From a virus: a DNA stretch of 37,882 bases. The translations under genes were made by a program, and so were the position numbers. Positions 1-5,115 of this stretch are shown one piece after another; within the stretch, counting starts at the first letter, position 1; each line of letters begins with the position of its first letter. The notes under the pieces were generated by a model. It saw nothing but the letters and a program-made list of their open reading frames with translations, had not been told where the DNA came from and did no database searches. The stretch spans positions 1-37,882 of IMG/VR virus record IMGVR_UViG_3300037137_000983, one strand, 5' to 3'.

Positions 1-50
1 ATGGACGCGAAGCCCATTGCCAGGATCAGGAACGTGACAAGACCGGTCAT
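1..50 (-). CDS. N-terminus of a membrane or exported protein (cut by window edge)
   Basis: Only the first 16 codons are visible, starting at the ATG at 50-48 and running off the left edge. They read MTGLVTFLILAMGFAS, a hydrophobic stretch that could be a signal peptide or first membrane segment. The ATG overlaps the stop of the micro-ORF above it (ATGA), which fits the coupled layout of this end of the window. Nothing can be said about function. Confidence 0.5.
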   Translation of the reverse strand, partial: MTGLVTFLILAMGFAS

Positions 51-133
51 CGCTTGGCCACGCGCCAAGCTACCACGAGCACGAGGCCGCAGAACACCAC
101 CCAGCCTGCGAGCATGGCGTCCAGTGCGATCAA
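47..133 (-). CDS. possible 28-aa single-pass membrane micro-protein
   Basis: A short ORF with a TTG start at 133 (or an ATG at 115, giving 22 aa). The TTG overlaps the TGA of the upstream gene, and its own TGA overlaps the next ATG at 50. The product is almost entirely one hydrophobic helix (GWVVFCGLVLVVAW) with a basic end (RVAKR), as in small phage membrane proteins. No convincing Shine-Dalgarno sequence is seen. The perfect overlaps at both ends are the main support; function is unknown. Confidence 0.4.
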   Translation of the reverse strand: MIALDAMLAGWVVFCGLVLVVAWRVAKR

Positions 134-375
134 GGGCGTAGGCTCGGCGGCAGAGGCAGACCGTACTTGCGCCGTCGGTAGCGTGCTCCTCGACGTGCAT
201 CCCGCTTCCGACACGCGGGGCACCGCGTATAGCCTTCAACGGCGACGGCACAGTCCACGCACCGCTCAGCTACTCGACGGGCGGCCCGCCTCTCTCGCAG
301 GTATGCCGCAACCTTCAGTCTGTTGCTCTCGCGCCAACGGCGCACCCGCGCGCGGGCTGCGTCAGAGGTCTTCAC
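130..375 (-). CDS. small basic zinc-finger-like protein
   Basis: The 81-aa product is very rich in Arg and contains CVDC and CPAC separated by ten residues, a likely zinc ribbon, followed by an RRGARYRRRKYG tail. Small proteins of this plan are common in phages, often HNH-like or nucleic-acid binding, but the HNH catalytic residues are not evident. The GTG start at 375 was chosen over an upstream ATG at 432 because it overlaps the TGA of the preceding gene (GTGA), the usual junction in this genome. Specific function unknown. Confidence 0.65.
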   Translation of the reverse strand: MKTSDAARARVRRWRESNRLKVAAYLRERRAARRVAERCVDCAVAVEGYTRCPACRKRDARRGARYRRRKYGLPLPPSLRP

Positions 376-626
376 AAGCCGGTGCCGTCGAGCGACGTCA
401 TGCAGTTGGTCTTGAGCGTGGCGTTGGGGCACAGCCGGGGCTCGTACTGAACGACAAGCTGCACCAACTCGGCCGACCTCGCCTCATCAGCGGTCTTTAG
501 GAAGTCTTCGGCTCGGAGGCGCGCAGACGGCTCATCCACGGCATCGAACTCATGCGCGGTGTAGCCGTCCGAGCAGGTCCTCGTAGATTCCTCGGACAAC
601 TGGATGGTCAGGCGATAGATGGGCAT
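372..626 (-). CDS. hypothetical protein, 84 aa
   Basis: The protein begins MPIYRLTIQLSEES and looks like a small alpha/beta domain: a beta strand, then a mixed segment with FDAVDEPSARLRAEDFL, and a final strand VQLVVQYEPRL. An AAAGGAC ribosome binding site lies a few bases upstream of the ATG at 626, which decides the start. It overlaps the next gene by GTGA. It is the first gene after the low-complexity block. I do not recognise the family. Confidence 0.65.
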   Translation of the reverse strand: MPIYRLTIQLSEESTRTCSDGYTAHEFDAVDEPSARLRAEDFLKTADEARSAELVQLVVQYEPRLCPNATLKTNCMTSLDGTGL

Positions 627-670
627 GGGTCCTTTCAGACGTGGAGTCCACGGAAGTTCTTGAAGCACGC

Positions 671-871
671 TCACTTGGCGGCCTCACCGTCGCCGTAGCC
701 GTAGCCGTAGCCGTCGCCGTAGCCGGAGCCGGAGCCGTAGCCGTCGCCGTAGCCGTAGCCGAGGCCGTAGCCGAGGCCGTAGCCGCCGCCGGAGCCGGAG
801 CCGTAGCCGTGGCCGGAGCCGTGGCCGGAGCCGTGGCTTGCCTCGGCCCACGACGGGACCGTCCCGATCAC
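671..871 (-). CDS. Gly-X low-complexity protein 1
   Basis: A 66-aa product: a 12-residue head ending TVPSWAEAS, then 25 exact hexanucleotide units encoding X-Gly dipeptides (X mostly Tyr, Ser, Asp, His, with Leu), then GEAAK. The GTG start overlaps the TGA of protein 2, and GAGG lies seven bases upstream of it. It is the shortest of three adjacent paralogues sharing the head and the GEAA tail. This reading frame is preferred to the Arg-Leu and Ala-Val frames of the same repeat because only it gives consistent starts, stops and a conserved non-repeat head. The composition suggests a disordered, self-associating protein; that is inference. Confidence 0.6.
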   Translation of the reverse strand: MIGTVPSWAEASHGSGHGSGHGYGSGSGGGYGLGYGLGYGYGDGYGSGSGYGDGYGYGYGDGEAAK

Positions 872-1434
872 GGTGCGGCCTCACCGTCGTCGTAGCCGTA
901 GCCGGAGCCGTAGCCGGAGCCGTCGCCGTAGCCGTGGCCGGAGCCGGAGCCGTAGCCGTCGCCGGAGCCGTAGCCGTAGCCGTGGCCGGAGCCGTGGCCG
1001 GAGCCGTAGCCGGAGCCGTAGCCGTAGCCGTGGCCGGAGCCGTGGCCGGAGCCGTCGCCGTAGCCGTAGCCGTAGCCGGAGCCGTAGCCGGAGCCGTCGC
1101 CGTAGCCGTGGCCGGAGCCGTAGCCGTAGCCGTAGCCGTCGTCGGAGCCGTAGCCGGAGCCGGAGCCGTAGCCGTCGCCGGAGCCGTAGCCGTAGCCGTA
1201 GCCGTCGCCGTAGCCGAGGCTTGCCTCGGCCCACGACGGGACCGTCACGCCCACGGTGCGGCCTCACCGTAGCCGTAGCCGCCGCCGGAGCCGTAGCCGT
1301 CGCCGTAGCCGTCGCCGGAGCCGTGGCCGGAGCCGTCGCCGGAGCCGTAGCCGTAGCCTTCGCCGGAGCCGTAGCCGTGGCCGGAGCCGTGGCCGGAGCC
1401 GTAGCCGTAGCCGTAGCCGGAGCCGTAGCCGAGG
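687..1434. repeat. three arrays of GC-rich hexanucleotide repeats
   Basis: Arrays at 687-836 (25 units), 884-1219 (56 units) and 1267-1434 (28 units) consist of hexamers of the form CCGTAG, CCGGAG, CCGTCG or CCGTGG on the plus strand. Read on the minus strand they encode X-Gly dipeptides. The two spacers, around 837-883 and 1220-1266, are nearly identical and carry the stop of one gene and the start and head of the next. There is no spacer diversity of the CRISPR kind. Confidence 0.9.
868..1254 (-). CDS. Gly-X low-complexity protein 2
   Basis: A 128-aa product: head MGVTVPSWAEAS, then 56 hexanucleotide units giving 112 residues of alternating Gly and Tyr/Ser/Asp/His, then EAAP. The Gly codon is always GGC and the alternate codon nearly always ends in C, so variation is confined to the first two bases of alternate codons. 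GAGG sits seven bases before the GTG start, inside the tail of protein 3. It overlaps protein 1 by GTGA. It is the longest of the three tandem copies, so the repeat number has changed since duplication. Function unknown. Confidence 0.6.
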   Translation of the reverse strand: MGVTVPSWAEASLGYGDGYGYGYGSGDGYGSGSGYGSDDGYGYGYGSGHGYGDGSGYGSGYGYGYGDGSGHGSGHGYGYGSGYGSGHGSGHGYGYGSGDGYGSGSGHGYGDGSGYGSGYGYDDGEAAP

Positions 1435-1487
1435 CTTGCCTCGGCCCACGACGGGGCCGTCCCGATCACGCCCCCGATCACGCCCAC
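1245..1487 (-). CDS. Gly-X low-complexity protein 3
   Basis: An 80-aa product with head MGVIGGVIGTAPSWAEAS (a small internal duplication of the head relative to its siblings), 28 X-Gly units and tail EAAPWA. The GTG at 1487 was chosen because it matches the start of protein 2 and has AAGG upstream; GTGs at 1481 and 1469 are in the same frame. It overlaps the end of the DUF6948-like gene, whose last residues KAAPWA match the tail of this protein. The duplication unit therefore seems to span this gene border. Confidence 0.6.
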   Translation of the reverse strand: MGVIGGVIGTAPSWAEASLGYGSGYGYGYGSGHGSGHGYGSGEGYGYGSGDGSGHGSGDGYGDGYGSGGGYGYGEAAPWA

Positions 1488-1798
1488 GGTGCGGCCTTCC
1501 ACGCCGCCACGGCGGCGGGGGTCGCGTCGAGTATTGCGTGGGCCGAGTCCTCGACGCGCGGGACGAGCCGTCCGATCCGACATTCCGCTGTCGGGCCGTG
1601 CGACGCGAGCCCGAACACGCCGCGCTCGACGGCGCTCCACCGGACGCACATCTGTGCGTCGGCTATCACGACGCGCATCAGCGCCGTCCCGGGAATCGGC
1701 GCGCTCGACAGCAGGCGGCCGAAAATCACGCCGCGCTTTTCCGTGCACACGACGACGTGGCGCGGGGTCTTGGTAGGCTTCTTCGTGGGCTTCTTCAT
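1478..1798 (-). CDS. DUF6948-like small phage protein
   Basis: The 106-aa product has a lysine-rich start (KKPTKKPTK), then a beta-rich domain with RHVVVCTEKRGVIFGRL, a Trp-containing strand (CVRWSAVERG), CRIGRLVP and ATPAAVAAWKAA near the end. From memory this pattern resembles DUF6948, a domain of unknown function in phage proteins. GAGGAGA lies upstream of the ATG at 1798. The last residues KAAPWA are shared with the tail of the adjoining Gly-X protein. It could be the parent of a protein that once carried the Gly-X tail. Function unknown. Confidence 0.65.
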   Translation of the reverse strand: MKKPTKKPTKTPRHVVVCTEKRGVIFGRLLSSAPIPGTALMRVVIADAQMCVRWSAVERGVFGLASHGPTAECRIGRLVPRVEDSAHAILDATPAAVAAWKAAPWA

Positions 1799-1852
1799 GG
1801 GCTCTCCTCAGTCTTGTTTGCGGGCTTGTTGATGATGATATTAGGGGCCACG

Positions 1853-2167
1853 CTACTTTTCCCTGCGCCACTGGCCCTTCTTCCGCTCGGCCATCGTCAG
1901 GCACCTGTCCTGGTAGCAGGTCACGCGAGGACGCTTGGTCTTGACCTTCGGGATGAAGACCGCTCCACAGTAGCGGCAGGTCGTGGGAGCCGCCGCCGGG
2001 GCCATCCGGCAGTCCTGCTCTCGGACGTACCAGTTCGCGCCGATCTTCGTCGCGACAAGACGGCCTTCGCGCATCGCCTGGTAGAGCGTGCTCTGCGCGA
2101 CCCCGAGACGCAGGCACACCACCGCCAGCGGGATCATATCTTCCACCCCCGCCAGCGGGATGCTCAT
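1853..2167 (-). CDS. HTH (excisionase/MerR-type) protein with zinc-ribbon tail
   Basis: A 104-aa product. Residues about 12-50 (PLAVVCLRLGVAQSTLYQAM, then EGRLVATKIGANWYV) form the winged-helix pattern of excisionase-like HTH domains: a helix-turn-helix followed by a small beta wing. The C-terminal half has CRYCGAVF and, later, CYQDRC, a probable zinc ribbon. The start at 2167 overlaps the stop of the upstream gene (ATGA); a later ATG at VEDM is possible. It is likely a DNA-binding regulator. The fusion of HTH and zinc ribbon looks more like a phage transcriptional regulator than a true excisionase, since no integrase is seen. Confidence 0.7.
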   Translation of the reverse strand: MSIPLAGVEDMIPLAVVCLRLGVAQSTLYQAMREGRLVATKIGANWYVREQDCRMAPAAAPTTCRYCGAVFIPKVKTKRPRVTCYQDRCLTMAERKKGQWRREK

Positions 2168-2628
2168 GGGATGATCTTGTCCGTCTCGGTGAGGGCCCGC
2201 ACGATGTTGGTCTGCCCGTGACGCTCTACCGACGGCTTTGCGCCGCCCCAAATCAGCACTCGTCCTGCTTCACACACGCGACACAGCGTCCCGTGGGTGT
2301 GCGCGTCAGTATCGCAATCCCAGTTGTCGCGGCATTCGCGGGCGAAGGCCGAGAGCCTTTGAATCACGTCACTCTTGCGTGACTCCGCAATCTCAAGATC
2401 GGCCCGGAGACGCTGAACTTCGGCGGCCAGGCGAGGGATCCCTTGCCTGACATGGCTTTCGCCGTCCCCAACAGGGCAGTGAGTACGTGCTAGCGCGCAC
2501 GCTTCGACCCATCGCTTTTCCGTGTCGAGCAACCGTTTGATGTCAAGTTCGACTGCCATCGCGGCGTCGTAGCGATCTGGTATTTCCAAATTCAGAACTC
2601 GCGCTAGTCGTGCAAGGTCGTCGGTCAT
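2164..2628 (-). CDS. hypothetical coiled-coil protein, 154 aa
   Basis: The product is mostly helical: an N-terminal LARLARVLNLEIP, a central heptad-like stretch (RLAAEVQRLRADLEIAESRK) and a Cys/His-rich patch (CRDNWDC, then CRVCEAG). The patch may bind metal. GGGAGGGA lies eight bases upstream of the ATG at 2628, a good ribosome site. It overlaps the HTH gene by ATGA, so the two are probably translated together. No family recognised. Confidence 0.65.
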   Translation of the reverse strand: MTDDLARLARVLNLEIPDRYDAAMAVELDIKRLLDTEKRWVEACALARTHCPVGDGESHVRQGIPRLAAEVQRLRADLEIAESRKSDVIQRLSAFARECRDNWDCDTDAHTHGTLCRVCEAGRVLIWGGAKPSVERHGQTNIVRALTETDKIIP

Positions 2629-2756
2629 GGTGCGGTCCCTCCCGGTCGTTCACCTGGGTAGGTCATCCCCCCTGATATTCGCGCGTCCCTGAACTTTTCG
2701 GCAGGCTTCCTGATGATCCCTCTCGTGACGACCCGGAAGAAGATGATCTTGGACAT
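2625..2756 (-). CDS. possible 43-aa protein
   Basis: A short ORF starting MSKIIFFRVVTRG and ending GERPGGTAP, whose TGA overlaps the ATG of the next gene (ATGA). Codon third positions are mostly G or C as in its neighbours. No clear Shine-Dalgarno is present, and two other open minus frames cover 2650-2931, so this choice is uncertain. The overlap junction is the main reason to list it. Confidence 0.35.
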   Translation of the reverse strand: MSKIIFFRVVTRGIIRKPAEKFRDARISGGMTYPGERPGGTAP

Positions 2757-3132
2757 CCGAGACGGGGACACTCTCGTCTGCCGGAAGCAGGGGAAGCAGC
2801 ACGGCTCCTCGCGTCCCCGTGCCGAGCAGTCGCTCGAAGAGGATGAGATCCCGTAGGATCCCGAGAAGTTCCCCCGAGAAAATTTCGTGTAAAAATTTTC
2901 GGGGGAGTCTCACGCCCAGAAAAACGCACACGAATTCGGGGGTAGGACAGCCTCCCCCCGGGGGCCCGCGTCAGGGGGGGAGGGTACCCCCGTCCCCCCT
3001 CCCCTGCTCGCGCAGGAGGCCCGCAAGGCTCTCCTGGCCCTACAGCCCCACCCTCCCAACCGAACGCCCCGCCTGCGCGATGACCTAAGCCCCCAGGCCC
3101 ATCCCAGCAGCAGGCCCATCCCAGCAGCAGGC
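2757..3132. other. non-coding region with GC-rich inverted repeats
   Basis: I see no convincing gene here. From the small-terminase-like gene leftward the region has a direct duplication of a 17-18-base unit (about 3097-3131, CCCATCCCAGCAGCAG twice), runs of G and C that can fold on themselves (CCCCCGGGGGCCCGCG around 2956 and GGGTACCC flanked by G/C tracts around 2983), and an AT-rich palindrome at 2870-2906. Such regions can hold a transcription terminator, packaging site or origin; none is proven. Confidence 0.6.
2870..2906. repeat. AT-centred palindrome with CCCCCGA arms
   Basis: The left arm TCCCCCGAGAAAATTT pairs with AAATTTTCGGGGGA across a seven-base loop, with a two-base bulge. It is the most AT-rich point in its surroundings. 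The same CCCCCGA/TCGGGGG arms occur in the hairpin at 3940-3964, so the two may be recognised by the same factor, or this may be a terminator for leftward transcripts. Confidence 0.6.
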
Positions 3133-3939
3133 TCAGGCCCCGCGCTTCTTGCCCCCCATGAGCATCGCGTCATCCACCCCGTCGGGCAGTTGCCCATCGT
3201 GATCGATGATGTACTGGGCCTGCTCCTCCGAGAGCGTGGCCCAACCAGGCAGGGCCCGCCCGTCGGTCCCGTCGACCTCGACGTTCGACCAGACTTCCTC
3301 CACGCCGGATACGTCCTTGAGGCTGGAGGCCAGCGAGCGCAGCGCGTCCAGGACGGCCTTGCCCTCGACGACCTTCTCGCCCCGGACGGTCTTCTCGAAG
3401 GTGGCCTTGTCGACGACGTTGAGCACCTTGCGCAGGCCAGCGGCGACGGCGGCCTTAACGAGCTTCGTCAGCTTCAGGTTGTCGGTTTTCGCGCGCAGTC
3501 GCTCGTCCGTCTCGGCGCGAGCCTTCTCGGCCGAGGCCCTGTCGTCGGCCTCGCGCTTGTGGGCGTCGTAGAGCCTGGCGCGCTCTTTTAGTGACGGCCA
3601 CTCGCGCTTGGGGTATCCTCGCTCGATGAGGTGCTTTGCGGTCGGGATTGAGACGCCGAGTTCGGTCGCGAGGCGGCGGTGAGTGCGGACGCCGTCGCGG
3701 TACAATTCCCATGCTTTTTCGTAGGAAATGACGGTAAGCGTTGGACGCGGTGAGTCGTCAGTAACTAAGCGTAGTCGTTGGGGATTTGGGGCTGGGGCGT
3801 AGGCCCCCGGAGGCTCTTTCCCACCTTCCGAGCTACCCACGACCACCCTCTCCACCGGCTCCTCAACCGTCCTCGGCGGGGCAGAGGGCGGTTCCTCCGC
3901 TCCTCCAAGCTCGTCTCCCTCTGGCGGCTCTTCCAACAT
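3133..3939 (-). CDS. HTH protein, candidate small terminase subunit
   Basis: A 268-aa product. The first 75 residues are acidic and Pro-rich (EEPPEGDELGG). An HTH-like segment follows (YEKAWELYRDG, then HRRLATELGVSIPTAKHLIERG), then a long charged coiled coil (about 110-165, DAHKREADDRASAEKARAE) and a C-terminal domain. HTH plus coiled coil is the plan of small terminase subunits, but no large subunit is next to it, so this is a guess from architecture. The ATG at 3939 follows directly after a hairpin. It borders a GC-rich palindromic region, where a packaging signal would be plausible. Confidence 0.55.
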   Translation of the reverse strand: MLEEPPEGDELGGAEEPPSAPPRTVEEPVERVVVGSSEGGKEPPGAYAPAPNPQRLRLVTDDSPRPTLTVISYEKAWELYRDGVRTHRRLATELGVSIPTAKHLIERGYPKREWPSLKERARLYDAHKREADDRASAEKARAETDERLRAKTDNLKLTKLVKAAVAAGLRKVLNVVDKATFEKTVRGEKVVEGKAVLDALRSLASSLKDVSGVEEVWSNVEVDGTDGRALPGWATLSEEQAQYIIDHDGQLPDGVDDAMLMGGKKRGA

Positions 3940-3964
3940 CCCCCGATTCTTACTGAGTCGGGGG
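3940..3964 (-). promoter_or_regulatory. hairpin abutting a start codon
   Basis: On the minus strand CCCCCGA and TCGGGGG pair around an 11-base loop, and the ATG of the small-terminase-like gene follows immediately. The only ribosome-site-like bases (GGGGG) lie inside the stem, so folding could hide them and limit translation. The 3965-4136 stretch beyond it lies between divergent genes, and I see no strong promoter in it. Confidence 0.45.
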
Positions 3965-4136
3965 CGGCTTGTCCAGCGTTTCTGAGCTTCGCCTCCCTCG
4001 CCGAGAACGCTCTGCCGTGTTGGGCAAGACAGGCTTGACTTCTCGCTCTGGAGAGAGCACCCTCGCGTGCAGAGCACGTCGAGGGGATGAGGGGGTTTTG
4101 TGGGGAATCTTCCGGGGACGCGCTAATGGCTTCGGG

Positions 4137-4418
4137 GTGAGCGATTCCATCGACGCAGTTGAGCACGCCCTCGGCGAGTTCGTTCATGCGAAGTTGGGCT
4201 ACAACAGCCTGCGCATGATGTGCGGACGTCCGACGCGCATTCCAGGGCATCCGTCCTTTGGACAACGCGACGCGGACACGCTGAAGAAGGCTGTCATCCT
4301 GACGGGGTGGCGTGGTGACCGCATCGGTCGTCGGCACGTAGATTGCCCCCAGTGCCTCGCAGCCGTGAAACAGCTAATGGCAGCCGTGAAACAGCTAATG
4401 GACTCCTGCGAAGTATGA
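4137..4418 (+). CDS. small Cys-motif protein, only plus-strand gene
   Basis: A 93-aa product with HAKLGYNSLRMMCGRPTRIPG, then RRHVDCPQCLAAVKQLM and a DSCEV end. A Cys in a CGR motif followed by a CPQC pair is typical of small phage zinc-binding proteins. The GTG start at 4137 lacks a clear ribosome site and the N-terminus is uncertain. A perfect 21-base tandem duplication repeats AAVKQLM near the end. It runs opposite to every other gene, converging with the gene ending at 4436. A TTGACT at 4035-4040 could be a -35 box, but no good -10 follows. Confidence 0.55.
   Translation: MSDSIDAVEHALGEFVHAKLGYNSLRMMCGRPTRIPGHPSFGQRDADTLKKAVILTGWRGDRIGRRHVDCPQCLAAVKQLMAAVKQLMDSCEV
4359..4400 (+). repeat. 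perfect 21-bp tandem duplication
   Basis: GCAGCCGTGAAACAGCTAATG occurs twice in a row (4359-4379 and 4380-4400), adding seven residues in frame (AAVKQLM twice) to the plus-strand gene. The identity of the copies points to a recent slippage event, and in-frame length is consistent with an expressed gene. Confidence 0.95.
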
Positions 4419-4435
4419 GCACGTTTGGGCCAGTT

Positions 4436-4690
4436 CTACTGCCCCAGCGCCCGTTCGACGCAAGCCAGCCGCATGAGAAAGTGCCGCTCGACCGCGCGCA
4501 GCGCCTGGCCAAGCGTGGCGATCTTCCAGCCGGACGTGGGCCAGGCGTGACCGCAACCCGGGAAGCCGTAGAGCCAGCCAAGTTCTTGGGTGAAATCGAG
4601 GTATGCGACGAATGCCCCGTCCAGATGGAGCGTCCAGCGATCATGGCTCGGATGCTGCCAGGACGCGCCGTCAAGCTTCGTGAGTTTCAC
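4436..4690 (-). CDS. hypothetical protein, 84 aa
   Basis: The product starts with VKLTKLDGASWQ (GTG start) and carries an aromatic, beta-rich middle (WTLHLDGAFVAYLDF, then LGWLYGFPGCGHAWP) and a helical end (ALRAVERHFLMRLACVERAL). The GTG at 4690 overlaps the TGA of the gene above (GTGA), which is why the longer open frame to 5005 is not used. Probably co-translated with the 84-aa protein upstream. Family not recognised. Confidence 0.65.
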   Translation of the reverse strand: MKLTKLDGASWQHPSHDRWTLHLDGAFVAYLDFTQELGWLYGFPGCGHAWPTSGWKIATLGQALRAVERHFLMRLACVERALGQ

Positions 4691-4941
4691 CGTCCCGTGT
4701 CCTTGTCGAGCGCCTGTTCGACGAACGCGACGATCTCGGCCGCGTAACTCGCTTCGACGAAGTCGAGCGCGGCCTTCTCGGTTTTGAAGATGGCCACGGC
4801 TCTTGGGCGGAAGTACCCGCGGAAGTAGGGCCCGTCCGGCACGATGGTCCCCACGACGGCCGGCCCGGTGCGCGCGTGCAGGTGCCCCTCCCAGAAGCGG
4901 CCTCCGTCGTTCCAGCGCCAGTCGAGCATCAGGGGAGACAT
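4687..4941 (-). CDS. hypothetical protein, 84 aa
   Basis: The protein has DWRWNDGGRFWEGHL, VVGTIVPDGPYFRGYF and AIFKTEKAALDFVEASY, a compact beta-alpha pattern that I take for a small phage domain of unknown function. The ATG at 4941 overlaps the stop of a short upstream ORF (TAATG), and the stop overlaps the next GTG. Codon use matches the neighbours, so it is likely real. Function unknown. Confidence 0.65.
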   Translation of the reverse strand: MSPLMLDWRWNDGGRFWEGHLHARTGPAVVGTIVPDGPYFRGYFRPRAVAIFKTEKAALDFVEASYAAEIVAFVEQALDKDTGR

Positions 4942-5036
4942 TAGACGCTGCGCGTGTGATTTCGCCGGGTTCCAGGTCGAGACGTCGGGTCAGACCCTCG
5001 GCCATCGGACGGCTCGTGCGCGAGCCGCCGGGTCAT
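4941..5036 (-). CDS. possible 31-aa ORF
   Basis: This short basic ORF (MTRRLAHEPSDGRG, then RRNHTRSV) fills the gap before the 84-aa gene. It starts by ATGA overlap with a small upstream frame and ends by TAATG overlap with the next gene. Support is only positional, and two other frames are also open here. It may be nothing more than a translated linker. Confidence 0.25.
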   Translation of the reverse strand: MTRRLAHEPSDGRGSDPTSRPGTRRNHTRSV

Positions 5037-5115
5037 TCGCAGGACTCGACCAGCAGCATCACGAGGTCGAAGCACTCGGGGCATCATGCGAACGGCGCTG
5101 AGCGTGCGCCGTCAT
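5033..5115 (-). pseudogene. possible frame-disrupted small CPEC-motif gene
   Basis: An ATG at 5115 overlaps the stop of the SbcC-like gene and begins MTAHAQRRSHD. That frame then runs into poor sequence, while the neighbouring frame reads CPECFDLVMLLVESCE before a TGA at 5035-5033. Joined by one missing base, the product would be RRSHDCPECF to VESCE, strikingly like the end of the plus-strand gene (RRHVDCPQCL to DSCEV). This suggests a small Cys-motif gene broken by a one-base deletion, a sequencing error or programmed frameshifting. Confidence 0.35.

Noticed and set aside
687-1434. Possible CRISPR array
   Set aside because: The units are six bases long without spacers, and the arrays are coding repeats.
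687-1434. Possible diversity-generating retroelement target, since alternate codons vary
   Set aside because: Only first and second bases of alternate codons change, no template repeat or reverse transcriptase is present, and slippage with selection explains it.
873-1832. Long plus-strand Arg/Ser-rich frame over the repeat
   Set aside because: A shadow of the GC-rich hexamers; it crosses gene borders and has no conserved non-repeat part.
2910-3197. Minus-strand 95-aa frame
   Set aside because: It contains the duplicated unit and has no ribosome site or protein-like pattern.
3765-4337. Minus-strand 190-aa frame
   Set aside because: It overlaps the small-terminase-like gene and has unnatural composition.
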